A stretch of DNA of 64,000 bases from Pseudomonas sp. Irchel s3h17 (lineage in GTDB: Bacteria > Pseudomonadota > Gammaproteobacteria > Pseudomonadales > Pseudomonadaceae), in assembly GCF_900187505.1 (NCBI RefSeq), contig NZ_FYDL01000001.1:393193-457192 (forward strand), given 5' to 3'. Shown piece after piece: positions 36,309-45,251 of this stretch (positions are counted from its first letter, which is position 1; every line of letters starts with the position of its first letter). The position numbers and the translations under genes were made by a program. The notes under the pieces are model-generated. The model was given only the letters and a program-made list of their open reading frames with translations. It was not told where the DNA came from and ran no database searches.

Positions 36309-38249
36309 ATGCGGCTCAAATCAAAACAACACCTGACGCTTTCCTCCCTCGCTTTGCTCTCTGGCCTCACCGGATGCAGTCAGACGCTAACCCCGGTCGC
36401 CGATAACAGTAACAACACGGTGTACCTCAACGGCCAGATTTATACCCAGGATGCCCAACGCCAGAAGGTTGAAGCCATCGCCGTCTCGAATGACACGTTC
36501 GTCTATTCCGGTAACCGGGAAGGTGCGGAACGCTTCATCAGCCAAGGTTATCGCGTGGTTGACCTAGGTAATAAGATGGTTCTGCCAGGACTGCACGACA
36601 ACCACATCCATGTGCTTGGCACGGTCCCCCTGGATGTCTGTGACCTCGAAGGCAAGGGTGTGAACCTCGATCAACTGGCCAGCAAAGTAAAGGAATGCTT
36701 GCCCCGCTACGCCAGAGAACCCGGGGCCTGGCTGAAAATCGAGCAGTGGGTTCCCTATGAAAATAACGAACCAACCGACAACTACAAAACCATCCGCCAA
36801 GCGCTGGATGCTGTCGCTGACGGCCACCCTATTATCCTTTCCGGCGTAGACGGCCACGCCAGTGCCTACAACTCGAAAGCCTTGGGCACGGCTCAGGACG
36901 ATAACGGCAAGACCGTCGGTTTCAATGCAAAAAGCCTGGCCAAGGGGGGTGTGTTCGCCGAGCTGGCGCCCTACGTCAACCTGGACAGCGGGGTGGTCCG
37001 CGATGCGGCCAAGGAAAAAATTCCGGTTGGCAACTTCGACATGTTTGCTCAAGAGGTGGGCGATCCGCGCGGCGAAGCAATTTACGGCGCCATCCTGCCG
37101 AAAGTCGCACACGTCATGGCGCAAAGTGGCATCACCAGTATTCAGGATGCCTGCAGCAATGACTTCATCCGCGAACAGCTGGTGAAGATGCAGCAGCAAG
37201 ACCTGCTAAATATGCGAGTCACTGCCGCCACCTGCTTCATTTCCGACGATTACAAGGGCAAAGTGGATATTTCCGGCCACCTGAAAAAAGCTCAGGAAGT
37301 ACGCGCCGCGTTCGCTGATAATCCATTGATCAAAGCGGATGCGGTGAAAATCTTTGCCGACGGCGTGCTCGAAGGCGACCCTTTCAGCAAACCTCCGTTC
37401 TCCCCCAACGCCGGCATGCTGCACAATTATCAGACGCCACACCTCAAGCAGAACGAAGACACCGGCGACGTCACTGTCATCAAGGACAGCGACGACTCTC
37501 AGAACAACGGCATCGTCAATTACAAAGCAGAAGACTTCAAGAATTACGCCAGCGCACTCGATGCCGACGGCTTCAGCATCCATGTCCACAGCATCGGTGA
37601 CCGCGCCACTCGCGTTACGATTGATGCATTGGAAGCAGCCCGTCAGCGCAATGGCGATCGCCACATCCCGCACACCATCGCTCACTTGCAGGTGGTCCAC
37701 CCGGACGACCAGAAGCGTCTCGGCGAACTTGGCACATACCTCACTTACACCTATGCCTGGGTCAACCAGCAACCCGAATATGACATGCTGATTACCCCAT
37801 TCCTGGAACACAGTAGAAAAGGTCAAGACACCAACGATCTGCTCTACAACCCAAAAAACTACACCTGGGGAGCCATCTACCCGGTAGGCAGTACTGCTAA
37901 GGCCGGCGCTGTACTGGTGGCGGGCAGCGATGCACCGGTCGACTCTCGCGATCCACGGCCGTTCATGAACATCGCGGCCGGCATCACTCGCGCCATCCCC
38001 GGCCAACCGGCCTACAACGCCAAGCAGAGCGCTACGCTGGAACAGATGTTGGACGCCTACACCATCAACGGTGCCCGCGCAGTGCGCCAGGAAAAACTCA
38101 TCGGCTCGATTGAGCCGGGCAAGTCCGCCGACTTCATCGTCCTGGACCGAAACCTGTTCGATCTGGTCCAGCAGGGTAAACCTGAGCAGATCGCTGAAAC
38201 CCAAGTGATGCAGACAGTGTTTCGTGGCAAAACCGTCTATAGCCAATAG
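36309..38249 (+). CDS. YtcJ-like metal-dependent amidohydrolase, predicted lipoprotein
   Basis: This 646-residue enzyme has a lipoprotein signal peptide (SGLTGC, Cys23), placing it in the periplasm. The amidohydrolase-3 fold shows its metal motif HDNHIH (His99, His101) near the start of the barrel and the C-terminal ADFIVLDRNLF strand. Homologues hydrolyse formamide, hydantoin or other amide bonds; the substrate here is unknown. TGGAG lies 5 bases before the ATG. An intrinsic terminator follows, so it is a single-gene unit controlled by the divergent TetR. Confidence 0.88.
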   Translation: MRLKSKQHLTLSSLALLSGLTGCSQTLTPVADNSNNTVYLNGQIYTQDAQRQKVEAIAVSNDTFVYSGNREGAERFISQGYRVVDLGNKMVLPGLHDNHIHVLGTVPLDVCDLEGKGVNLDQLASKVKECLPRYAREPGAWLKIEQWVPYENNEPTDNYKTIRQALDAVADGHPIILSGVDGHASAYNSKALGTAQDDNGKTVGFNAKSLAKGGVFAELAPYVNLDSGVVRDAAKEKIPVGNFDMFAQEVGDPRGEAIYGAILPKVAHVMAQSGITSIQDACSNDFIREQLVKMQQQDLLNMRVTAATCFISDDYKGKVDISGHLKKAQEVRAAFADNPLIKADAVKIFADGVLEGDPFSKPPFSPNAGMLHNYQTPHLKQNEDTGDVTVIKDSDDSQNNGIVNYKAEDFKNYASALDADGFSIHVHSIGDRATRVTIDALEAARQRNGDRHIPHTIAHLQVVHPDDQKRLGELGTYLTYTYAWVNQQPEYDMLITPFLEHSRKGQDTNDLLYNPKNYTWGAIYPVGSTAKAGAVLVAGSDAPVDSRDPRPFMNIAAGITRAIPGQPAYNAKQSATLEQMLDAYTINGARAVRQEKLIGSIEPGKSADFIVLDRNLFDLVQQGKPEQIAETQVMQTVFRGKTVYSQ

Positions 38250-38339
38250 ACCAACACCGCCAGAAGTAAAAATCAGCCATTTGCGCCTGATGCCAGCCAG
38301 TTAAGTCCTCATGCCTGATCGTTGGCCGCAAGCAATCAA

Positions 38340-38373
38340 AATCCGATGCCTTGACCGGCATCGGATTTTTTTT
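38340..38373 (+). terminator. Rho-independent terminator
   Basis: An 11-bp perfect stem AATCCGATGCC / GGCATCGGATT with a 6-base loop is followed by a run of Ts. It lies 91 bases after the amidohydrolase stop. Confidence 0.9.
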
Positions 38374-38421
38374 GCGCCTCACTCAGGCACCTGGACTGGC
38401 CTCCACCCCATGCGCCTGGGC

Positions 38422-39744
38422 CTAGCGAATGCCGGCACCCGCCATGGACTCCGGTACCCACTGCGCCGTCGATAGCGGCTCGATATACCGAATACCGCCA
38501 TGGGGGCCTACCACGCCATTGATGTTGTAGGAGCCGCGCGACAGATCGTACGTCATGAAAGGGGTGGCGTCCGGGACCTGCTGGTCATAGCTCTGGCTGA
38601 GGAAAGCGAAGGAGCCACGGTAAAGCTCGCCACTCATGCCGTACTGGTCGGAGGCCAGAGCGGCCCAGGTGTCCTCATCCAGGTAAAAGCGACGTTTCTG
38701 GTAGATGTGCGTTGCACCGGGCTTGAGGTTGCCCTCCACCACGTAGACGCGGTGTTTTTCCCAGCGTACGAAGTCCGGGGAAATGTAATTGGGGGTGGTC
38801 AGCGACGCGGCATCCCGCGCATAGGTCAGTTTGTAGGTGTTGTAGGGCACGATCATTTCTTGCTTGCCCACCAGCGTCCAGTCATACAGTTCGAGGGCAC
38901 GCGCGGTACCGGGGTTCGGTGTGTCGTAGGCCAGGATCGAAATCTGTTTGACCCGGCGCTGGGCCGGCATGTACTGCCAGGCACGGCCAGGACGCTGCAG
39001 CGGGTTGGTGGCGTTCTTGAGCATAATCGACTCGCCGGCTCGCCGCGCAGGTCCGGTATAGGACAGTTTCAACTGGTAGTAGAGGTCGGAGTTGTTGATG
39101 GGCTTCGACATGTTCTCGTAAATCGGGAAGGAGGCATATGCCGCGCCGGTGACGACCAGGCTTGGTACTCCCGCCGAGTCGACGCTCCAGGAGTCGTACT
39201 TGGAATGGATGTTGACGCCCTGGTAGCGCAGCAGGAAATTCCACATCGCCTCGGCACCCGATTGCGGGATCGGGAACGGCACACCGGGCAATACATTGTC
39301 GAAGGCTATCCCATCGTCGAGGGACCTGGCGGCGGTGGCGTTCTTGCGGCTATTGTCCAGTACCGCCTGCGGCAGCGCAGCGGTGCGGTGGGTTGGATAC
39401 ACGTCGATGCGGTAGCCGGGGTAGCGCCTGGCCAACTCGACAGTGGTGGCCGTCAGCAAGCCCTTGTACTGGTCGACGTTCTTGCCATTGATCACCAGCA
39501 GCGGTTTCTCGTGCGCATAGGGGTCCGGGCGCATGCTATCACCGGCCTTGAAGCTGGCCGGGGCAGTGGTCAGGCCACCGCTATAAGGCGGAATGGAACC
39601 ATCGGCATTACCCGCTTTTTCAGCCCCCACCAGCGTCAGCCTGGTACCCAGTTCGGCGGCTTCCTGACTTGATACCAATGCCTGTGCATCAATGGCCAGC
39701 GCCATGAGGAGTGAAGCAGCGAGAAGACTTTTCACGAATTTCAT
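38422..39744 (-). CDS. DUF1329 outer-membrane-associated protein
   Basis: This 440-residue secreted protein has a Sec signal peptide (SLLAASLLMALAIDAQA). DUF1329 proteins are common in Pseudomonas, have a LolA/LppX-like fold and are often found with DUF1302 proteins and RND exporters; neither is here, so this copy is an orphan. CAGGAGAATAACAAT precedes the ATG at 39744; the longer open frame upstream has no start signal. Confidence 0.9.
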   Translation of the reverse strand: MKFVKSLLAASLLMALAIDAQALVSSQEAAELGTRLTLVGAEKAGNADGSIPPYSGGLTTAPASFKAGDSMRPDPYAHEKPLLVINGKNVDQYKGLLTATTVELARRYPGYRIDVYPTHRTAALPQAVLDNSRKNATAARSLDDGIAFDNVLPGVPFPIPQSGAEAMWNFLLRYQGVNIHSKYDSWSVDSAGVPSLVVTGAAYASFPIYENMSKPINNSDLYYQLKLSYTGPARRAGESIMLKNATNPLQRPGRAWQYMPAQRRVKQISILAYDTPNPGTARALELYDWTLVGKQEMIVPYNTYKLTYARDAASLTTPNYISPDFVRWEKHRVYVVEGNLKPGATHIYQKRRFYLDEDTWAALASDQYGMSGELYRGSFAFLSQSYDQQVPDATPFMTYDLSRGSYNINGVVGPHGGIRYIEPLSTAQWVPESMAGAGIR

Positions 39745-40304
39745 ATTGTTATTCTCCTGCTTAGCGTACCAAGCAACTCGTGACTCAAGCGAAGCAGTCG
39801 CATCCGGCGGTTCAAGCGGCAGTACGCTGTACACACCGCCTCGGATCACGGCCTTCCAAGGCTGGCAGTGCATTCACACAGGGCTGGCAAAATCATCGCG
39901 TTGCGCCGGCCTGCCGTTTGCCCGCCTGGTTATGTTCGCCTTGTGGGCAACCAGACTGGCTCAATCGCCAGATGCGTTTTTATGACTGACATTAAGGGCC
40001 CCAAAATGGGGGGGAGCTTTTCATTCGACGACAGTCGCTTGGCTATTCATGACAGACCCGGAATATCCCGCGGGCATGCCGGCGGTGGTTGCTTCAGTCA
40101 GGACCGGCAGCGCCTTTTCAAAGCCGTATGGCGTTTCCGTTACTCACGTCAAGCAACCGCTCTGACCTCGCTCACAGCACAGTCAATCCAGGCAGCCCCT
40201 GCCCTTGCCAGCTCTCGGGCCTTGCCTTCGCTAATGCCCTAGTGCCTGCCCACACGAACCATGTGCCACTGCTTGACGTATCAGCGCGAAAGTCGGAGAT
40301 GTAG
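39745..40304. other. Intergenic region at left edge of the island
   Basis: These 560 bases hold the DUF1329 promoter and the junction to the island. A short frame from 40305 to 40409 precedes the integrase fragment in another frame and shows no recognised motif. I see no tRNA or obvious attachment repeat here. Confidence 0.4.
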
Positions 40305-40402
40305 ATGGGTCGACTATTTGACGATGACGAATCGAAGTTCATCCCCGGGCTGAAGCAGGTACGCAACGCATTCGACGCCGTGTCTATCGAAGCGCCCCCC
40401 CT

Positions 40403-40930
40403 CAGGTGATCGCCCAGGCGCCACCTGAACTACAAGACGCGATGGACCTGGCCTATCTGACCGCTCAACGGCCGGCCGACGTGCTGAAGGCCTCAACCAA
40501 CGACCTCAACAATGGCTTCCTGCTGGTGGGCCGGGGCAAGACCGAGAAACGCCTGCGCATCCGCCTACACGACGGGACAGATGCATCAAACCTCAGCACC
40601 TTCCTCGATGCCCTGCTTGAGCGCAAAGCCATGGCCGGCATCAGAAGTTCAAGTCTGATCACCAACCAGGCGGGCCTGCGAATGAGTTACGCCGTGCTGA
40701 GAAATCGCTGGGATCAAGCCCGAGAGAAAGCAGCCACGAAGGCCGCAACCGAAGGTAATGCGACGCTTGCCACCACGATCCGCCAGTTCCAATTCCGCGA
40801 CATCCGACCAAAAGCCGCCAGCGAAATCGACGACATTGGTCATGCCAGCAGGCTGCTTGGTCATTCAGCGCAGGAGATGACGAAAAAGGTTTATCGCCGC
40901 GTTGGCGAAATTGTACGTCCCACAAAATAA
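40403..40930 (+). pseudogene. Truncated tyrosine integrase (C-terminal catalytic part)
   Basis: About 175 codons encode the catalytic half of a phage-type integrase. DAMDLAYLTAQRPADVL holds the first catalytic Arg, FRDIRPKAAS the second, then HASRLLGHS and the nucleophile Tyr in KKVYRRVGE. The N-terminal arm-binding and core-binding domains are missing and there is no credible start codon, so the gene is dead. It marks an old integration event at the left of the AT-richer island. Confidence 0.8.
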
Positions 40931-41057
40931 CTATGGGGCGCAATGGGTCGCTTCCAGTTATCTCTGAAAGGCACGAATCCACAACCCATAGCAGCCCTTC
41001 GCGATAGGCAGAAAACGGCCAGAAGCAGACGTTCAGGCCAGGTTCGCTGTCGGCCCA

Positions 41058-41213
41058 GGCTGTGTAAAAACGCCTGCATCATTTTTTAGGTCTGCGTTGC
41101 TACGTGAAATCTGCGGGAGTTCTGGTCAAATCAAGACCTGAAATTTGCGTGGGATCGCGTTATTTGACCCGATTCAGATCGCCGTTAGTGGTCGAGAACG
41201 TTTTTACACAGCC
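41058..41213. mobile_element. MITE-like element with 15-bp terminal inverted repeats
   Basis: GGCTGTGTAAAAACG at 41058-41072 is exactly repeated in reverse complement at 41199-41213, enclosing 156 bases with no coding capacity. The flanks read TCGGCCCA before and TCGGCCA after, a near-perfect target duplication. I do not recognise the parent transposon. Confidence 0.7.
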
Positions 41214-41422
41214 TCGGCCAGAAGCAGTCGCTGGAACCAGTGGCGGTTCAAGATGCGAGGATGACTAGTCTCGATCCAAAGCTTATGCCCAGAACAAAAA
41301 CGGGAGAAAGTGCCGTTCGGTTCCCATGTCACCTTCCAATTAACAATCCAACTCCAAGCATTCCTGACGCCAGCTTCTGGGCCATGCTAGATTTGAAAGC
41401 TATCACAGAGAAGGATGGCGCT

Positions 41423-43492
41423 ATGAAAGGAAATGTTTTGGGCGATATTCGTGCTGAGCATGATGCAAAAATGCTCGAAGCGTCCTTTTGGCCAACTTCG
41501 GATTACAAGTCTCTCTTAGAGTCCCACGATAGGTGCATAGTAGTCGGGCGCCGGGGAACGGGTAAAAGTGCTCTTGTATATATGCTTTCGAAGCATTGGC
41601 ACAGCAAACCCAAAACTCACGCCTTAACCATAACTCCAGTAGAAGAGCAAATAATTGGCTTAAGAGACATTGTATCGCTGTTTGGCGACAACTATCTGCA
41701 CATTAAAGCAGGCAGCAAGTTAGCATGGCGCTATGCAATTTACATGGAGATTCTGTCTGAAATAAGCGGGCACTACAAACTGCAAGGCAGCTTGACTTGT
41801 CAAGTGGCTATTAAGCACTTAAGCCTCTGGGGAACGAAACGCCAAAACATTAGTGGTAAAATAAGAAAGAAACTGCTTAGCATTTTGGATCACACTAAAG
41901 ATCAGACTCCAGCCCGTCGTATATCAGAACTTTCGGACGCATTTGAATTCGAAGAGCTGGAAGATGCGATACTTGACTCACTTGAAAAAAACAAGTTTCA
42001 ATTCGTGATTTTTGCTGACAGATTGGACGAAGGCTATACTCCAGATGACCTAGGAGTTGCCATTGTTGACGGCTTCATTCAATCAGTAATCGACATAAAA
42101 CAAACTTTCAGAGAAAAAGTCATCGCCTTTGCATTTGTTAGAGATAACATCCATCGTGCAATTTCAAAAATGGATCCAGACTTTACCAGAAACATTGAAG
42201 GCCAGGTTTTAAGGCTGCACTGGGATGAATACAATCTTTTCAATCTAGTATGCAACAGGATCCGATCCGCTTTTGAATCAAAGATCGAAAATAATACTCG
42301 CTTGTGGAATGCTTATACTGCAAATGGCCTTCAATCTAGTACAGGCTTCCGTGACGCACTAAAACTTACGCTTTATCGACCGAGAGATATACTTGTTTTG
42401 CTCAACGATGCTTTTCTCCGAGCTTTCGTACAAGGCCGTGATAAAATCATAATTGACGACATAAATGCCACTGCAAATACAATTTCCCAAAATCGCCTGA
42501 ATGATTTGCTGAAAGAATATGAAACTGTTTTTCCGGCGCTGGATATATTCACTTCTTTGTTTTCAAATAAAAAGCCTGATTATCAGGTGTCAGAGGCGGC
42601 AAAAATAATAACTGTCGCGCTAACAGCTAATTCACTTGAAAGCAAGGTCAAGCTACAAGATATTCTACTGCTTGACGGCCCTATTCAAGTCATACAGCGC
42701 CTATATAGCATAGGCTTTCTAGGTCTATACAACACTCCGTCTTCTTCATATGTATTTTGTCATGATGGAAAAGAGCCAGAAAAAGATTTTACGGAAAGCT
42801 CAAAAATACTTATACATCCGTGCTATTGGCTAGCATTGAGCGTACAAGAGTTCGATATTGATAGTCGTGCAGCGGAAGACATCCACGATGAATACGACAT
42901 CGAAGTAAGCTCGGTATCTGAGGAGCAACGAAAGCACCGCATAGGTTCGCTATTAAAGGAGCTGAGTGAAATTCCAGAGGGAGCAGCAGGTGCTGTAGAT
43001 TTTGAGGCATGGGCCTTGAAAGCTGTAAAAATACTCTTTGCGACAAATTTAACAAATATAGAATTGCATCCTAATAAAAATGGTCTTCAGCAGCGAGATA
43101 TTGTTGCTACAAACCTTGCTGATTCAGGGGTTTGGTCCCGAATACTCACAGACTATCAGACTCGCCAAGTTATTTTTGAAGTTAAAAATTATCGCGACCT
43201 CACCTCTTCCGACTATAGACAGGTAAATGGCTATCTTTATAAAGATTACGGAAGATTAGCATTTATCATCAATCGAGACTTTAATGATAACCTGGAGAAA
43301 AATCGCGAGCTTCAATGGGCAAAAGAAATCTATGACAATCACAACAAAATAATAATTAAAATTTCACATAAGTTTCTTGAGCGCCATCTATCAAAGATGC
43401 GCAGCTTGCAGAAACATGATGAGGCCAACAAACAGCTTAGTAAGTTAATTGATCTTTATATCAGAACATACCTTACGCACAAGTCTCGATAA
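41423..43492 (+). CDS. P-loop NTPase fused to PD-(D/E)xK nuclease domain, candidate defence protein
   Basis: This 689-residue protein is markedly AT-rich compared with its surroundings. The N-terminal NTPase has Walker A GRRGTGKS (42-49), Walker B VIFADRLDE (195-203) and an RPRD segment (319-322), resembling Sll1717-type P-loop ATPases. The C-terminal part (about 525-650) has the nuclease pattern Glu528, Asp559, FEVK (Glu586-x-Lys588) and Gln600. An NTPase coupled to such a nuclease is a common design for anti-phage effectors. I chose the ATG at 41423 for its AAGGA 7 bases upstream; the frame is open back to 41240. Confidence 0.75.
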   Translation: MKGNVLGDIRAEHDAKMLEASFWPTSDYKSLLESHDRCIVVGRRGTGKSALVYMLSKHWHSKPKTHALTITPVEEQIIGLRDIVSLFGDNYLHIKAGSKLAWRYAIYMEILSEISGHYKLQGSLTCQVAIKHLSLWGTKRQNISGKIRKKLLSILDHTKDQTPARRISELSDAFEFEELEDAILDSLEKNKFQFVIFADRLDEGYTPDDLGVAIVDGFIQSVIDIKQTFREKVIAFAFVRDNIHRAISKMDPDFTRNIEGQVLRLHWDEYNLFNLVCNRIRSAFESKIENNTRLWNAYTANGLQSSTGFRDALKLTLYRPRDILVLLNDAFLRAFVQGRDKIIIDDINATANTISQNRLNDLLKEYETVFPALDIFTSLFSNKKPDYQVSEAAKIITVALTANSLESKVKLQDILLLDGPIQVIQRLYSIGFLGLYNTPSSSYVFCHDGKEPEKDFTESSKILIHPCYWLALSVQEFDIDSRAAEDIHDEYDIEVSSVSEEQRKHRIGSLLKELSEIPEGAAGAVDFEAWALKAVKILFATNLTNIELHPNKNGLQQRDIVATNLADSGVWSRILTDYQTRQVIFEVKNYRDLTSSDYRQVNGYLYKDYGRLAFIINRDFNDNLEKNRELQWAKEIYDNHNKIIIKISHKFLERHLSKMRSLQKHDEANKQLSKLIDLYIRTYLTHKSR

Positions 43493-43619
43493 GTGTGCTA
43501 ACGCATCTGGCACGATTAGTAGTTCCATATGGATGGACGTAAATCAAATCTTGTAGGCGAGACGTAAAACCCTGAATCGCCCTCAAAATCGTAGACACAT
43601 CTGAATGACAGCTGTGGGT

Positions 43620-43632
43620 TGTGGATTCAACC
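43620..43632 (+). repeat. Dispersed repeat TGTGGATTCAACC, copy 1
   Basis: The same 13-mer recurs at 46538-46550 and, inverted with one change, at 46925-46937. Copy 1 is followed by CGGTCGCGGCAGGTAGAAAA and a GAAAACGGCCAAAAGC block that also occurs (as GAAAACGGCCAGAAGC) near 41010. The copies flank the island genes. Confidence 0.6.
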
Positions 43633-43730
43633 GGTCGCGGCAGGTAGAAAACGGCCAAAAGCCGCCGATCAATAGGGGCGGCTTTGACCTATAGCAGACA
43701 GAGAACAATGTCCACAGACTCAGAGGGGAT

Positions 43731-45251
43731 TCAAGGCCTCGCTGGAACTTCACTAGACTCAGCAGAGATCGGGAGCGGTGAGATCCAATCCTTGCGAAAC
43801 GGGACGGGGGCAGAGAGCGGTACATTCAGTCTCTGCAATTGCTCATTCAGCTGGATGACGACGGCAGTATTGCTTTCATTTCTTTTTGATTCTGAATGAT
43901 CGGGTTTGGGGCCGTTTACTTTAGGTTCACTAACAAAGCTGAATATCGATACACCAACAAACATTACTATCACGGCCCCCATTCCAATCATCGCTGAGTA
44001 TTTGAAGACTTGCTCAGATTTTTCGGCCGGTGCTGCTACCATCTTGTTGTATTCGTCCTGTGGTAGGAAACGGTAGAGTTTTGGTTGCCAGTCCTTCCGA
44101 AGTCCGCGCTGTAAACTTATGAAGCTCCACCCGGAGTAGACGATCATCCCGATGTACCCAGTTGCTATCAACATCACCATGCTGATTAACCAAGGATTGA
44201 TGTCAGTGCTCAGCCTCGCGGCCACTAGACCTACGCCTACGGCCAAGGCCCCTGAAACAGCTGTTATCGTTTGTCTTGTTGCGTCAGTAGCTTTAGCGGT
44301 TTCTTCGGTGATTGCTTTGCGCAGATCGCCTAGCGACTTAAGAGTGTCTTTGCCTAAGTCTGACAGCGACATTTGATACGCGATCTTTGCACTTTCCAGC
44401 GCTGTTGAGAGATTGGCTTTTAAGTAATCAGCGGCAGGGCCATTCTCACGCCCTGAACGGGCAATTTCCATCGCTAACAAGCTATGTTTGACTTCCGCTT
44501 CGCGGCTATTTTCATAAACCCAATGAGCGGCTGTTTGGAGATGCAGAAAAGCATCTACACCAAATTCTTGTATAGTAGTTGTAGTGGATTTTGGGGGTTG
44601 TAAAACCAGCTTTGGCGCCCCCTTGAATATTAGTGAATGACTATCTGGATCGATCTCATTCGCGAGAGTGTGCACTATTGCATCAAACGCCTTTACACCC
44701 CATGTTTTATGGAATGGCTGATCTAAATCAAACTGCGATTGATCTAGAAGGAGCCATGGGCGAATGTCTCCTGGGACGATCTTCAAAGAGCCTGATTCCC
44801 TTACGAGAGCCCTGGGAGACTTAGTCGTAGGAGAAACCGTAACTGCCGTAACTGCTTCGGGGAGCGTCCAGCCGGTATATATGCGAACCTGAGTAAACAG
44901 CGGTTTCGAGAGACCAGCGATCCGCCAGCGTTTTGCGTCGTGTCCTTTCTCCAGCCAGTGTAAAATGCCAACTGAGGTAAGAATATCTAGTGTCTCTTCG
45001 GGGCGATCTGGTTTCCGAATTGTTACGCGGAAAGGCTCGAAATCCTCAACAATATTACTTGGCTCAGTTGGTGTTTGCTCCTCATCAAATGCGGAGCACC
45101 CCCAACCGAGCCCCAAGCAAGTAGCGAGAATTTCAAGGGTCGCGTCCGCACACAGATTCGAGACTGTGATGCTCTCATCACTCTCATTGATATGCGCGTT
45201 AGCCTGAGCAGCGAGTACATCAAGCTGTTCAGCGAGGGTTGTCAGAGACAA
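43731..45251 (-). CDS. Hypothetical membrane protein, partner of NA37-like gene
   Basis: This protein of about 506 residues has a soluble N-terminal part of about 325 residues and three hydrophobic segments near 329-345, 353-375 and 419-440. A hydrophilic C-terminus follows. I do not recognise a family. The TTG at 45251 has GGAAG 6 bases upstream; a TTG at 45281 is also in frame. Either way the start overlaps the upstream NA37-like gene, indicating coupled translation. A cytosolic sensor with a membrane partner is typical of abortive-infection modules, but this is inference. Confidence 0.6.
   Translation of the reverse strand: MSLTTLAEQLDVLAAQANAHINESDESITVSNLCADATLEILATCLGLGWGCSAFDEEQTPTEPSNIVEDFEPFRVTIRKPDRPEETLDILTSVGILHWLEKGHDAKRWRIAGLSKPLFTQVRIYTGWTLPEAVTAVTVSPTTKSPRALVRESGSLKIVPGDIRPWLLLDQSQFDLDQPFHKTWGVKAFDAIVHTLANEIDPDSHSLIFKGAPKLVLQPPKSTTTTIQEFGVDAFLHLQTAAHWVYENSREAEVKHSLLAMEIARSGRENGPAADYLKANLSTALESAKIAYQMSLSDLGKDTLKSLGDLRKAITEETAKATDATRQTITAVSGALAVGVGLVAARLSTDINPWLISMVMLIATGYIGMIVYSGWSFISLQRGLRKDWQPKLYRFLPQDEYNKMVAAPAEKSEQVFKYSAMIGMGAVIVMFVGVSIFSFVSEPKVNGPKPDHSESKRNESNTAVVIQLNEQLQRLNVPLSAPVPFRKDWISPLPISAESSEVPARP

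Noticed and set aside
38500..39672. 390-codon open frame antisense to the DUF1329 gene
   Set aside because: It is a GC-rich shadow frame; the opposite strand has a signal peptide, a ribosome-binding site and a recognised domain.
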